The notes under the pieces were generated by a model. That model ran no database searches and was not told where the DNA came from. It saw only the letters and a program-made list of their open reading frames with translations. A program made the translations under genes and the position numbers. From Corbicula japonica (lineage: Eukaryota > Mollusca > Bivalvia > Venerida > Cyrenidae), in contig JAZAYU010000019.1 of NCBI GenBank assembly GCA_038501625.1, forward strand, positions 6,604,709 through 6,668,708: a DNA stretch of 64,000 bases. The letters are read 5' to 3'. Shown here in pieces: positions 59,601 to 63,271 of this stretch (the stretch's first letter is position 1; each line of letters opens with the position of its first letter).

Positions 59601-60960
59601 TCATCAATTCCAGAACCATCTACATCATCAGTGTCATCTAAGACAACTGCTGAACTTGCTCAAGACTTCCTGGGACTTTCAGGTCCACGAGGATTTTCAA
59701 CTCCCAAAATATCTCGAAAGAGAAAAATTGTTAGAACGTCAAGTAAACTGACTACTTCATCGAGTTGCAGCAGTTCTGGTTTCAGATCAAAATCTGCTTC
59801 TAGTCATTTGGATTATCACGAACTTCCATTCTCTCAGCAGTTTGATCAGCTTGGTGAACATTTAAAAGATTTTCTTAACTTATGTGAACATGAAAATGAG
59901 AAGCCAAGTTTACCAGAATACTTGAAAAATATGGTGTATGGATGTGAAGAGGACGGTTATTTAAATCTTGGGCATGCTTTGGATTTTGTTGAGAAGTTTG
60001 GTGTTAAATATTCTATTCCGTCTGGTTTATGCAAAGATATTATCAAGAGTGCATTTCATGCTGATTGTGAACTGTGTCACGTTCATTGGGCATTCAGAAC
60101 ACTGTCATCCCTAAACAACACGCAGAGTGCGAAAATTGAGGTAAACTGGGACAGTGTAGAGGACTGTTTCAAATCGGCCCTTAATATAACCAAGGACAAG
60201 AATTACAAACAGGTTCTGCAAGCTTCGTTGGAACTTCAGTTATACACTGAGGTGCTAAAAACAGATCTGTTTACGAAGGATTTAACTGACTCCAGACAAA
60301 TACGACGTAGTATGGCTTACAAAATGTTTGCTTACGACGTGTCAACAGGAAACAGGAAGACGTTGATTTACTACCTGAATCAAGTGCTGCATGCCGGTCA
60401 GTCAGCAATAGGAGAAGAGAACAAGTTCAAGCCACCTGACTTACTGCCTCTACTTCAGGTAACTCTTGCCTCTACTTTGCAAGTAAAACACAAATAATGC
60501 ATTAAAAGCATAAATAGAAAATAGGTTGTTTGAAAATTGAATGAAAGAAATACTTTAATAAACACTTACAAAATTTCGAATAATGTTTTTTCTCTTGTGG
60601 CTAGGATAGGCTAAGAGCTAACTTCAAGTTGGTGAAATATATTTCAATCACTGCTAAAAACAGATAATATTTATCTTCTGATTATTATGTTGTTGGGTAT
60701 TTTAGGACCTATTTAGCCTGTGTGTTGATGTCAGCTCCAGTTGTATCGACTGTGCCAGCTTTCTGGCGCAGGAGATGATGAACACGTACAGGTTCTTGTC
60801 CAGCCTGGCTAGCAAGCTGAGGTTAATCGAGTCGGTGTCGTCGCCGTTGCTGCAGTTCAAACTTGCACAGCTCATCCTGGAGACCGAGTATGATGACAAC
60901 ACTATGGAATATGGAGTGTTTCCTCATTCCCTTGCTGAAATTATTTACAGTTGTTTCAAG
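14544..60960 (+). CDS. SIMC1: SIMC1-like SUMO-interacting SMC5/6 recruiter (five exons, 3' incomplete)
   Basis: Join of 14544-14687, 44124-44281, 53056-53189, 56962-60458 and 60706-60960. Splice sites are canonical and all phases fit, giving 1396 codons without a stop; the C-terminus lies beyond the window. Candidate SUMO-interacting motifs flanked by Ser/Asp: VILISDS (7-13), VSVVGISISDS (19-29), VVHVVSSDEE (49-58), DCFIVG (near 253) and IPIVNL (near 689). A basic His/Lys run (KHKHKHKH) follows near residue 95. Residues about 330-560 are a Ser/Arg-rich repeat tract. From about residue 1099 the sequence becomes a compact, probably helical domain (FGVKYSIPSGLCKDIIKSAF...). Vertebrate SIMC1 has N-terminal SIMs and a C-terminal Nse5-like domain that pairs with SLF2 to bring SMC5/6 to DNA. 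This architecture is why I choose SIMC1; SLF2 is the main alternative. At 1396+ residues it is much longer than human SIMC1 (about 870), mainly because of the low-complexity middle. Extra small exons in the introns cannot be excluded. Confidence 0.68.
14827..15238 (+). mobile_element. CAGTG-MITE copy 1 (5 bp TSD CCTTT)
   Basis: The ends CAGTGTTTTTTTTT and AAAAAAAACACTG enclose 412 bp, with CCTTT on both sides (14822-14826, 15239-15243). It inserted into the first bases of a copy of the TTAA-flanked MITE-A: the sequence resumes CCTTTCCTCCATAAATACA. CAGTG ends with 5 bp duplications fit the hAT5-type group. Confidence 0.75.
15239..15400 (+). repeat. MITE-A fragment (host of CAGTG-MITE copy 1)
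   Basis: Has GCGAACAATTTAGATCCTGA, its palindromic partner and TGACCAAAATG..., the standard MITE-A layout. A 19-base phrase (TTCGCTTTATGATTTGTTC-like) is duplicated in tandem at about 15325-15360. Confidence 0.7.
15450..17007. mobile_element. 1.56 kb TIR element, CCGTATATACTC ends, TA flanks
   Basis: The left end CCGTATATACTCAGCCATAA continues as GTCGA, and its inverted copy at the right differs by one base in 25. TA lies on both sides (15448-15449, 17008-17009). Inside is a diverged direct duplication (about 15540-15750 vs 15780-15990). A small stem (ACTCCGCCTCCCACCA and inverse, 16384-16455) lies in the middle. No transposase is visible. Confidence 0.7.
17241..17968 (+). mobile_element. 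CAGTG-MITE copy 2, interrupted by a SINE (5 bp TSD AACTC)
   Basis: Same ends as copy 1, with AACTC at 17236-17240 and 17969-17973. Without the SINE and its 10 bp duplication it is 416 bp, matching the other copies. The MITE therefore predates the SINE. Confidence 0.8.
17525..17826 (-). mobile_element. tRNA-headed SINE with A-tail, 10 bp TSD
   Basis: On the minus strand it starts with a tRNA-like head: an A-box-like TTAGCTCAGTAGG and a B-box GGTTCGATCC lie in GCCCGGTTAGC...GGTCGTGGGTTCGA. It runs about 300 bp and ends in an A-rich tail (the T-runs at 17525-17551 on +). CGAACAATCA flanks both sides (17515-17524 and 17827-17836), a target-primed duplication. It is a Pol III retroposon; the tRNA part is not a functional tRNA because the anticodon arm does not pair well. 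Confidence 0.8.
18282..18447. mobile_element. Small MITE with TATTATGAAGCATAT ends (empty site)
   Basis: TATTATGAAGCATATTTTTT and its inverse bound 166 bp. Its GACGTTTTAAAAATATT (18396-18412) is the undisturbed version of the site that carries the 689 bp insertion at 18975. Confidence 0.65.
18943..19709. mobile_element. Second, 5'-truncated copy of the TATTATGAAGCATAT MITE, interrupted
   Basis: Shares AAAATATCATATTTAAAAA and onward with 18374-18447, but is split at TTAA by the element at 18975-19663 and resumes AAATATTTTTTGAAATACAC. Confidence 0.7.
18975..19663. mobile_element. TTAA-targeting MITE, 689 bp
   Basis: The ends GGGCTCGCCACACTCCTCCC and GGGAGGAGTGTGGCGAGCCC are inverted copies, with homology extending about 150 bp inward on each side. 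TTAA flanks both sides (18971-18974, 19664-19667), and the empty site exists at 18402-18405. TTAA targeting points to piggyBac or Kolobok transposases. Confidence 0.85.
19876..20788 (+). mobile_element. MITE-A copy split by a modular element
   Basis: The left half ends ...CTGTTCACTTTTT (19986). The right half resumes TTATTCATTAGGTTATTTCT at 20711 and ends GGAAAGGGTTAA. Intact copies read through this point as TTTTTGATTCATTAGG, so the junctions of the insertion can be read almost to the base. Confidence 0.8.
19987..20710 (+). mobile_element. Modular tandem-repeat element 2 (AGCTCACC type) inside MITE-A
   Basis: The head AGCTCACCTGAGCCATAGGC forms a hairpin; a short GTCCGGCGTCCG motif follows, then about four units of about 150 bp (AATTCAGT...ACTTGAGTTTG...GACTCCAAACTTG), then the tail AGGTGAGCG...GGCCATCATGGCCCTCTTG. 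No terminal inverted repeats are needed to explain it: the hairpin near the 3' end and insertion within a T-run fit a Helitron/Helentron-like mode. Confidence 0.75.
21851..22002. repeat. 152 bp foldback palindrome
   Basis: AGGATTGAATCGATAGTTGA... pairs with ...TTGATTCAATCCT through almost its whole length, centred on GAAGCCCAAAGGGCTTC. It is a foldback MITE or hairpin; a single copy in the window. Confidence 0.75.
22694..23816 (+). mobile_element. Modular tandem-repeat element 3 (CCCCCCGCC type)
   Basis: Head hairpin ATCCCCCCGCCAAAGGCG..., the CGTCC phrase, then about six units of 155-157 bp opening TTTTGTCCGGAGCATAA, and the tail CCGGCGGGGGGAT...AACATGGCTCTTGTTATCA. The tail hairpin repeats the head's C/G run, as in the other modular elements. 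Confidence 0.8.
24390..24465 (+). repeat. tRNA-like sequence (decayed)
   Basis: TAGCACAGTGGTTAACGCG looks like an A-box/D-arm and CACAGGTTCGATTC like a B-box. The acceptor ends do not pair, so this is a retroposon or pseudo-tRNA remnant. Confidence 0.4.
24537..25000. mobile_element. hAT-type MITE, CAGGGTTCGTACAGAC ends
   Basis: CAGGGTTCGTACAGAC and its perfect inverse enclose 464 bp, with GTTGTA on both sides (24531-24536, 25001-25006). The interior has many TCATGGAAAA/TCATGGAATT phrases near both ends. CAGGG ends fit hAT; the duplication reads as 6 bp and not the usual 8. Confidence 0.8.
25075..25160 (-). repeat. tRNA-Leu-like sequence (decayed)
   Basis: The minus strand reads TTAGCCGAGCGGTCTAAGAC (tRNA-Leu/Ser-type A-box) and later TTGTATGTTCGAAACT (B-box). 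The acceptor stem is not recognisable. It is probably a retroposed pseudo-tRNA. Confidence 0.45.
25852..27773 (+). mobile_element. Modular tandem-repeat element 4 (AGCTCACC type, 145 bp units)
   Basis: The head AGCTCACCTGTCACGTAGTG forms a hairpin with GACAGGGTGAGC; a (GTCC)n stretch lies at 25906-25935; about twelve 145 bp units follow (TAATTTTGGTCCGATCTTCT ... ACTAGGTCAAATTATAGAAA); the tail is CAGGTGAGCGACCCAGGGTC then CCTTGGACCCTCTTG. Each unit is open in one frame, giving repeated 65-69 residue frames that are not genes. Confidence 0.85.
27792..28186. mobile_element. Possible weak-TIR element (TACTGTAATTGCCCC ... CGAATACGGTA)
   Basis: The outer 20 bases are imperfect inverted copies of each other and end in a TACGGTA-like motif as other MITEs here do. 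A tentative call. Confidence 0.3.
28187..30168. other. Intronic, no gene or clear repeat
   Basis: AT-rich unique-looking sequence. A patch around 29110-29300 (TGGCGATAAAAA repeated phrases) is less AT-rich but has no splice-bounded open frame. Confidence 0.45.
30169..30448 (+). mobile_element. Deletion derivative of the AGCTCACC modular element
   Basis: Only the first bases of the head (AGCTCACC) remain, joined to the middle of a 145 bp unit (TTGAAATCTAGGTCAC), then one further unit and an intact tail (CAGGTGAGCGACCCGGGGTC ... CCCTCTTG). The junction has ACCT microhomology between head and unit. Confidence 0.8.
30486..30840 (+). mobile_element. MITE-A copy interrupted by a CAGCCACCTG repeat
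   Basis: MITE-A arms lie at about 30486-30560 and 30750-30840. Between them is about 180 bp with repeated (A)CAGCCACCTG phrases ending GGTGGCTGCTAAAGACAGG, an unrelated element with its own short inverted ends. Confidence 0.6.
31243..31553. mobile_element. hAT-type MITE, TAGGGATG ends, 8 bp TSD
   Basis: TAGGGATG ... CATCCCTA, 311 bp, flanked by GTTTTAAT (31235-31242) and GTTCTAAT (31554-31561), an 8 bp duplication with one change. Subterminal TTCGAACGTT/CATTTGAATG phrases recur in both arms. The 8 bp duplication places it with hAT. Confidence 0.7.
31985..32060 (+). repeat. MITE-A fragment
   Basis: CGACCAGTGTAGATCCAAAT followed by CAGCTGG, left half only. Confidence 0.6.
32457..32595 (+). 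repeat. Short tandem repeat, about 65 bp x 2-3
   Basis: Repeated (G)GCTAAC(T/G)TCTGTTAACACTTAGCA-type phrases, diverged. Confidence 0.55.
32600..33297. other. Intronic, nothing recognised
   Basis: AT-rich, with open frames on both strands at 32698-33076 that have low-complexity Phe/Lys composition and no splice support. Confidence 0.45.
33299..34085 (+). mobile_element. Modular tandem-repeat element 5 (GCCCCCACAAAGTGGGAGGC type)
   Basis: Head hairpin GCCCCCACAAAGTGGG, GTCCGTCCGTCC microsatellite, four to five units of about 155 bp (TTGTGGC(A/G)TCAACTCC...), and the tail GTGGGGGCATCAGTGTCCTG then AGGACACAGTCTAG. Confidence 0.8.
34220..34796. mobile_element. MITE with CCGTATAGCGGGTA ends, copy A (577 bp)
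   Basis: CCGTATAGCGGGTATTTTCT and its inverse, TA on both sides. Both arms carry many GCAGAAAT motifs (for example 34303-34325 and 34676-34790), so a 57-residue frame is shared with copy B at 55555-56510 without being a gene. Confidence 0.8.
34832..36058 (+). mobile_element. Modular tandem-repeat element 6 (TATGCCCCCCTTCGAAGAAG type)
   Basis: Head hairpin CCCCCCTTCGAAGAAGCGGGGG, (GGTC)n microsatellite at 34876-34908, four units of 145 bp (TTGTCCGATCAATAACTAGA...), an A/T-rich 3' part and the tail GTCAGGGGGGGCATTTGTGT then ...CACCTCTTG. The array ends abruptly at about 35520. Confidence 0.8.
36060..36240 (+). repeat. MITE-A copy, diverged
   Basis: Both palindromic blocks are recognisable (AGATCAGCCTGCA..., GATCCAGATTAGACTG...). 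It directly follows the modular element, as if that element inserted beside or into it. Confidence 0.55.
36300..37140 (+). repeat. About 83 bp tandem array
   Basis: Units contain TACCCCAACATTTACTTAGA ... GACATTGTGT ... CATTTATTTGGACC(T/A)TTAACACTTT. Starts near 36491, 36573, 36657 and 36739 give a period of 82-84 bp, ten or so units in all. Confidence 0.85.
37141..39360. other. Intronic, no supported gene
   Basis: AT-rich; a G homopolymer at about 38332-38344. A 65-residue frame at 38127-38324 has no splice support. Confidence 0.45.
39361..39602. mobile_element. MITE-A, complete reference copy (242 bp)
   Basis: TTAACCCTTTCC and GGAAAGGGTTAA are perfect inverted ends, so the element may be CCCTTTCC...GGAAAGGG between TTAA duplications (piggyBac/Kolobok style). 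The body is two successive palindromes of about 62 bp: one from GACCAGTGTAGATCCAGATC, one from GCGAACAGTTTAGATCCTGA. A TTTTGGT(A/C)AGAAATAACC linker joins them. This is the most abundant repeat in the window, with about twenty copies or fragments. Confidence 0.8.
39751..39951. mobile_element. MITE with TAAAACTCCTTTTAAA ends
   Basis: CTAAAACTCCTTTTAAATGC and GTTTAAAAGGAGTTTTACAG are inverted. Related to the element at 45477-45681 (TAAAACTCCTTTTAAACGCC). Confidence 0.6.
39952..43071. other. Intronic; one dispersed repeat, no gene
   Basis: Contains R1 copy 3 (41227-41402). Otherwise AT-rich and unremarkable. Confidence 0.45.
41227..41402 (+). repeat. Dispersed repeat family R1, copy 3
   Basis: Same ordered blocks as 7450-7640, including AACAGTACAGTTT and GGTGAACATGGAA. 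Confidence 0.55.
43072..43168. repeat. 97 bp near-perfect palindrome
   Basis: AATGATTCTTATTTTGATGC continues to CACGTCC-type sequence and pairs with its inverse across about 42 bp per arm, loop of about 10 bp. Part of it (ATGCGGTTCATGCA) recurs at about 43312. Confidence 0.8.
43380..43570 (+). repeat. Dispersed repeat R2, copy 1
   Basis: Shares GATCTGATGACGGCCC, AGCGGTTTTCCCC and AGGAAGCATGAT, then GATCTGAAGATG-like blocks, in order with 63800-63990. Confidence 0.6.
44124..44281 (+). CDS. SIMC1: SIMC1-like exon 2 (SIM, basic His/Lys run)
   Basis: Acceptor TTTTTTTCAG, donor CACAG|GTAATG; 52 codons plus two bases. It begins VVHVVSSDEEPLFIPC, a hydrophobic core followed by Ser-Ser-Asp-Glu-Glu as in a phosphorylation-tuned SIM. 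It then has RIVFESREARRLKYRDRHKH and further HK pairs. The entry phase matches exon 1 and the exit phase matches exon 3. Confidence 0.8.
44752..44900. mobile_element. GGCCCAAG foldback MITE, copy 1
   Basis: A nearly full-length palindrome (...AAGATCATAAAACTGAGATT / TTATGAT...). Same family as 45850-45997, 53197-53332 and 53772-53918; this copy is diverged. Confidence 0.75.
45040..45190 (+). repeat. MITE-A fragment
   Basis: CATCTGATCAGGATGTAAAC, TTAGGTTATGTCTGAC and GATCTACACTGGTTGCAC blocks. Confidence 0.65.
45477..45681. mobile_element. MITE with CCGTAAAACTCCTTTTAAAC ends, TA flanks (205 bp)
   Basis: The left end is inverted at the right as ...AATAGGAATTTTACGG. TA is at 45475-45476 and 45682-45683. 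A G homopolymer lies at about 45635-45651. Confidence 0.7.
45850..45997. mobile_element. GGCCCAAG foldback MITE, copy 2 (most perfect)
   Basis: The 148 bp palindrome is centred on GCGACCAGTCGC, with arms matching almost completely (GGGCCCAAGATCATAAAACT at the left, inverse at the right). RNA from either strand would form a ~70 bp stem. Confidence 0.85.
46110..47400. other. Intronic; MITE-A fragment at 46830-46925, otherwise nothing
   Basis: The fragment has GTCTGATCTGGATCTACACT and the AATGATCTAATGAATCAACA linker. No gene seen. Confidence 0.5.
47405..48672 (+). repeat. 37 bp minisatellite, about 30 units
   Basis: Unit CAGCAGACATGTCAGCAAAT followed by CTGGCCCGCCATAGCCT. Identity is highest at 47420-47700 and decays towards 48670, where units are longer and irregular. 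The minus-strand frame at 47756-47941 is this repeat read through. Confidence 0.9.
48673..49249. other. Intronic; modular-element tail-like motif, no gene
   Basis: AGGTGAGCCATTTAGGGCCA then ATTGGCCCTCATG at about 48691-48723 looks like a diverged tail hairpin of the AGCTCACC modular family, directly after the 37 bp array. The array may therefore be the core of another such element whose head I cannot see. Confidence 0.4.
49312..49644. mobile_element. MITE with CCGTATATTCCCTATTGAAC ends, TA flanks (333 bp)
   Basis: Inverted ends (GTTTAATAGGGAATATACGG at the right), TA at 49310-49311 and 49645-49646. Two poly-C tracts (about 49348-49376 and 49593-49610) follow AACGCCC in both arms. It sits in the right end of a MITE-A copy. 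Confidence 0.8.
49694..49996 (+). repeat. Two MITE-A copies in tandem
   Basis: The first spans 49694-49842 (ends GGAAAGGGTTAA); the second is partial, about 49869-49996 (ends CAGGAAAGGGTT). Confidence 0.75.
50440..50700 (+). repeat. 50 bp minisatellite, about 5 units
   Basis: ATTATGAATTAAACCACTGG then TATAATTAAAATTTGAAAAA repeats with a spacing of 50 bp (for example 50461 and 50511). Units are almost identical except for A-run length. Confidence 0.9.
51071..51598 (+). repeat. MITE-A cluster (two to three copies)
   Basis: 51071-51355 starts TTAACCCTTTCCTCCA and contains an extra internal block (an additional TGACCAGTGCAGATCCTGAT unit). 51376-51598 is a second, more diverged copy. Confidence 0.75.
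51606..52040 (+). repeat. 48 bp minisatellite, nine units
   Basis: Unit ATCTTTTCATCATAGGCTAT then GACCGGTGTCTAAGAAGAGT and AGATCCAG. The AGATCCAGAT part and GACCAGTG are MITE-A words, so the array probably grew from a MITE-A end. Confidence 0.9.
52083..52968 (+). mobile_element. Modular tandem-repeat element 7 (TATACCCCCGCTTCAAAGAA type)
   Basis: Head hairpin CCCCCGCTTCAAAGAAGATG, GTGCGTCCGTGC microsatellite, three to four units of 172-186 bp (CAGTTTTCT(A/C)AGCAACTATA ... CTTCCTGTTTAC), tail CACAGTGGGGGTATCACTAG then ...ACTTGTTAAG. It ends about 90 bases before exon 3 of the SIMC1-like gene. Confidence 0.75.
53056..53189 (+). CDS. SIMC1: SIMC1-like exon 3
   Basis: Acceptor TTATTTTGCAG, donor CCCAG|GTATAG. 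The first base completes an Arg codon from exon 2, and the exon leaves one base for exon 4. The peptide runs RHSTDHRSSSLKEATSETH to PPRIPPLPDLSLFLP. A foldback MITE starts about 8 bases after the donor. Confidence 0.78.
53197..53332. mobile_element. GGCCCAAG foldback MITE, copy 3, beside the exon 3 donor
   Basis: GGTCCAGTATCATAAAACTA ... and the inverse; about 136 bp, centre AATGGCAACCATTT. The donor GT is at 53190-53191, so the hairpin would begin within the U1 neighbourhood of the transcript. Confidence 0.75.
53535..55230. repeat. MITE-A cluster (five copies) with one foldback MITE
   Basis: Copies lie at about 53550-53665, 53990-54198, 54233-54421 (ends TTAACCCTTTCC and GGAAAGGG), 54511-54690 and 54994-55230. 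The foldback MITE at 53772-53918 lies between the first two. Confidence 0.75.
53772..53918. mobile_element. GGCCCAAG foldback MITE, copy 4
   Basis: A 147 bp palindrome with the same GCGACCAGTCGC centre as copy 2. Confidence 0.8.
55555..56510. mobile_element. MITE with CCGTATAGCGGGTA ends, copy B (956 bp)
   Basis: Same ends as 34220-34796, TA at 55553-55554 and 56511-56512. It is about 380 bp longer because it keeps an internal block (about 55730-56110) that copy A lacks. It is inserted in the left end of a MITE-A copy (TTAACCCTTTACACCATA before, CATGTGCAAACATTGCAGAT after). Confidence 0.8.
55868..55969 (-). pseudogene. Short C-terminal ORF remnant inside copy B
   Basis: The minus strand encodes 33 residues, MSEGEKLSKSQLKKRRKAEK followed by RRASGSPDLIDSG and a stop. 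The highly basic, protein-like composition in an otherwise non-coding MITE suggests the tail of the parental element's protein. The frame extends 11 codons further upstream before a stop. Confidence 0.4.
56620..56961 (+). other. End of intron 3 with modular-element-like tail
   Basis: GGTTGGTCATGACCAGGATG, AGGTCAGCAGGTTAAAG and the closing CTCTCTTGTTGTTTCTTTTT resemble the cores and CTCTTGTT tails of the modular elements. The closing tract is also the polypyrimidine tract of the exon 4 acceptor. Confidence 0.4.
56962..60458 (+). CDS. SIMC1: SIMC1-like exon 4 (3.5 kb, repeat tract and start of the C-terminal domain)
   Basis: Acceptor TTTCTTTTTCAG; the first two bases complete an Asp codon, so the ATG at 56964 is internal (residue 147). 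Donor CTTCAG|GTAACT. Order: Ser/Asn-rich start; a basic patch (KKKRIKKRQSIDD); SIM-like DCFIVG; ten copies of SKSRHSSSGS-type repeats (57513-58213); a second SIM-like IPIVNL; acidic Ser-rich stretches; a duplicated 35-codon block (58824, 58929); tandem VEIEA.MPVL; and from about 59820 a folded domain. Codon use is AT-rich before 60100 and less so at the 3' end. If translation followed the intron instead of splicing, it would stop at 60497 after 12 more residues. Confidence 0.85.
57513..58213 (+). repeat. Coding minisatellite, ten SKSRHSSSGS units
   Basis: Each unit begins TCAAAATCTAGACATTCCTC-like DNA and encodes SKSRH(S/C)SSGS plus a spacer (KDDESTSERSRHQSEKSG in the long form). Early units have short spacers and later ones long spacers, suggesting two growth phases. 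Confidence 0.85.
60706..60960 (+). CDS. SIMC1: SIMC1-like exon 5 (C-terminal domain, last visible)
   Basis: Acceptor GGTATTTTAG, donor TTCAAG|GTAAAT; 85 codons, phase 0 at both ends. The peptide runs DLFSLCVDVSSSCIDCASFL through RFLSSLASKLRLIESV to AEIIYSCFK, all helix-compatible, continuing the domain begun in exon 4. GC content is clearly above the flanking intron. The stop codon is not in the window. Confidence 0.85.
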
Positions 60961-61004
60961 GTAAATGTTGTGAAGTCATTATAATTCATTGGAGATTACA
61001 CTTT

Positions 61005-61205
61005 ACTCCATATTTATTCGTTCCAACGCATGTGCAACCACTATAGATCCAGATCATCAAGCACAGACGATGCTGTCTAATCTGGATCAAGTCTGCTGTA
61101 GCTTCTTGGTTAGAAGTAACCCTAAAGAATCTAATAGCTAGCAGTGACGATCCTGATCCATGCAGTTTGATCAGGATCTACAATGTTCACTTTTATTCAT
61201 TAGTT
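61005..61205 (+). repeat. MITE-A copy, diverged
   Basis: Both palindromic blocks and the TTAGAAGTAACCCTAAAGAA linker are readable; the ends are decayed. Confidence 0.65.
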
Positions 61206-61256
61206 TATGTGTGACAGTGTAGATCAAAGTTACAAAAAAGAACTATGCATATTATA

Positions 61257-61402
61257 TAAATATCACATCCCATTGGGGGAAACAGTACGAAATGTTAACC
61301 CGAGAGAAGTAATGTCAACCGAGGCGTTAGCCGAGGTTGACATTACCTTCTCAAGGGTTAACATTTCGTACTGTTTCCCCCAATGGGATGTGATATTTAT
61401 TT
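61257..61402. repeat. 146 bp palindrome with secondary centre
   Basis: AAATATCACATCCCATTGGG ... and its inverse; the centre is GTCAACCGAGGCGTTAGCCG then AGGTTGAC. Arms are almost perfect, so it is young or conserved. The overlapping frames on both strands are produced by the palindrome. Confidence 0.8.
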
Positions 61403-61844
61403 TATTACACCGAACATATATTTCATAAACAGACAAAATGTCGTTTGGGAACAAAATCAAGCGCCGGAAGTCCAAAATCAATAATGCTCAATAAGCGGCT
61501 ACAAATAATGATCAAAATGCGTTTATCTCCCTTGGTCAATTACGCAAGCGTAGAAGTTAATTTGTAATCGGATTTCCAAGATATTTATTTTTAGATCCAA
61601 GCGAGGGTGACATGATGCTGTCGCATATGTGACAGTAGCGATTATCTCCCTGTGACGTCACATTACGCTATATAGTAAACTAATCACGTGAGGTGTAATA
61701 AAAGGAATTATCACATTCAAAAGACACAGCCTCCCCGCACAGCCAAGAAGAGAAAGAAATAGAGCATGGTTTACAAAATGATCGATTTCAAAACAGACAC
61801 CATAAACAATTAAGTAATAATAAAAATGAGAACCCGAGGGGTTA

Positions 61845-61995
61845 CCGCCTTGGAACGGTCAGTTGCAAAACAATTTGGCACTGGGGGTTTAAACCAGGTT
61901 TTAGGGTGCACCAACCTTACACTTGCCCCGACAGGTTCACATATTTTTAACAAGCAAGTACAAGTTGTCTTGGTAAAAAACTCAAACCCACCTAT
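61845..61995 (+). repeat. Dispersed repeat, copy 2 (pair with 6225-6400)
   Basis: Ordered blocks shared with the minus strand at 6225-6400 (CAAAACAATTTGGCACTGGG, GTTTAAACCAGGTT, CAAGTTGTCTTGGT). Confidence 0.5.
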
Positions 61996-62042
61996 CAACT
62001 CGACGCTTTTGCATGCAAAAACACACAAACATACAAAACATA

Positions 62043-62225
62043 CCGTCATTGTCTGAATATAAGCCGCACTTTTTTCCCAGAATTCGTCGGTGAAAAGTTG
62101 GGGGTGCGGCTAATACACAGAGGTTTGGCTGCTTATACATTTTGTTAAGTCATTTTTATCTGTTTCATCAGGTTTGGGGTGGTGCGGCTTATACATAAGT
62201 GCGGCTTATATTCGAACAATGACGG
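62043..62225. mobile_element. MITE with CCGTCATTGTCTGAATATAA ends, TA flanks (183 bp)
   Basis: The left end continues GCCGCAC and is inverted at the right with few changes (GTGCGGCTTATATTCGAACA ...). TA at 62041-62042 and 62226-62227. Confidence 0.75.
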
Positions 62226-62289
62226 TAAAAGTTTAATAGCATCCTCAAGGAAGCGGGTGGGTACTCAATGATCTTACAGAGATCAGAGC

Positions 62290-62679
62290 CAGTGTTTTTT
62301 TTAACTTTTTGGGGGAAGGGGGTCGCAGCCCTTTGGAGGGGGAAAATTGCGACGTTAACAAAGGAAAGGGGGAATATTTGGAATATACTTGCAGCCTGTC
62401 AAACACAACAAAACAAAGGGTTCACTGATTTTTTAATTCAAAGAAAGTCAGTGGTCTGCAGTGAAATGTCTCTTTCTCCCTCTGCAATTTTATCAATTAT
62501 TCTTGTCAATGTATTGTCTATCAGTGGGGTATCCATTAAACATATCCTGACTCAGTACGGTCTGTAACAGACTCCAGCAAAGGGGGAATTTTTTATCGGA
62601 CATGGGGGAAAAATATATACTATTTTTAGGGGGGAATGGGGCCCTATTTCTCCCAATATTTGGCATAAAAAAATCACTG
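62290..62679 (-). mobile_element. CAGTG-MITE copy 3 (reverse, 5 bp TSD AGAGC)
   Basis: Reverse-oriented relative to 14827-15238; 390 bp; AGAGC at 62285-62289 and 62680-62684. Confidence 0.8.
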
Positions 62680-62879
62680 AGAGCCCATGGAGTTCAATTA
62701 GTAAGAACACAATGAAAGGGATAAAAGAAACTGATCAAGCTTCTAGGATCTTTTACAAGATTTCCCTCATAACGTTCATAAACTCTTAAACCCCTGTCAC
62801 CACAATGCAACCAAAGCATAATGGTCATCTGTAATGGGTTAATCACAAGGTATGCAGAGCACACTAAATTATCAAGGCT

Positions 62880-62955
62880 TAGATGTGCCAGCTGATCTGA
62901 ATCTATACTGTTAGCCAATGCAATAAATGTGTATATATAGAATGAAGGGTTAAAT
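62880..62955 (+). repeat. MITE-A right-end fragment
   Basis: GATGTGCCAGCTGATCTGAA, TGCAATAAATGTGTATATAT and GAAGGGTTAA. Confidence 0.6.
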
Positions 62956-63271
62956 AATATCAGTTTGTAATATCAGATATTTACAATTAATGAGTTAATA
63001 AAATTATTATTTGTCTGGTGAAATTCCCTCGGGGTTTTCATACTAAGATATTTACCAGATTGACGTGTTTAACTGGTATTAAAGAAATGGTCAAATAGTA
63101 TTGCTACACATCAAAATTTATTCTTTTTCAGCACACATGTGCATTAGGTTAGTTTGAAATAGCTTTAATTTTAATAGATAACAGCAAAATAATTTAATGC
63201 TACCATATTATAAAATAAATATTATTTTGAAATATATGAAAGTCACAATATAGCATGTGTTGCTTATTAAA

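Noticed and set aside
56964..60497. A stand-alone intronless gene of 1177 residues starting at 56964
   Set aside because: The ATG follows directly on a consensus 3' splice site whose phase matches exon 3, and the last 12 codons are intron sequence after CAG|GTAACT. It is one exon of a longer gene.
61207..61481. Mirror-image frames on both strands
   Set aside because: Produced by the 146 bp palindrome.
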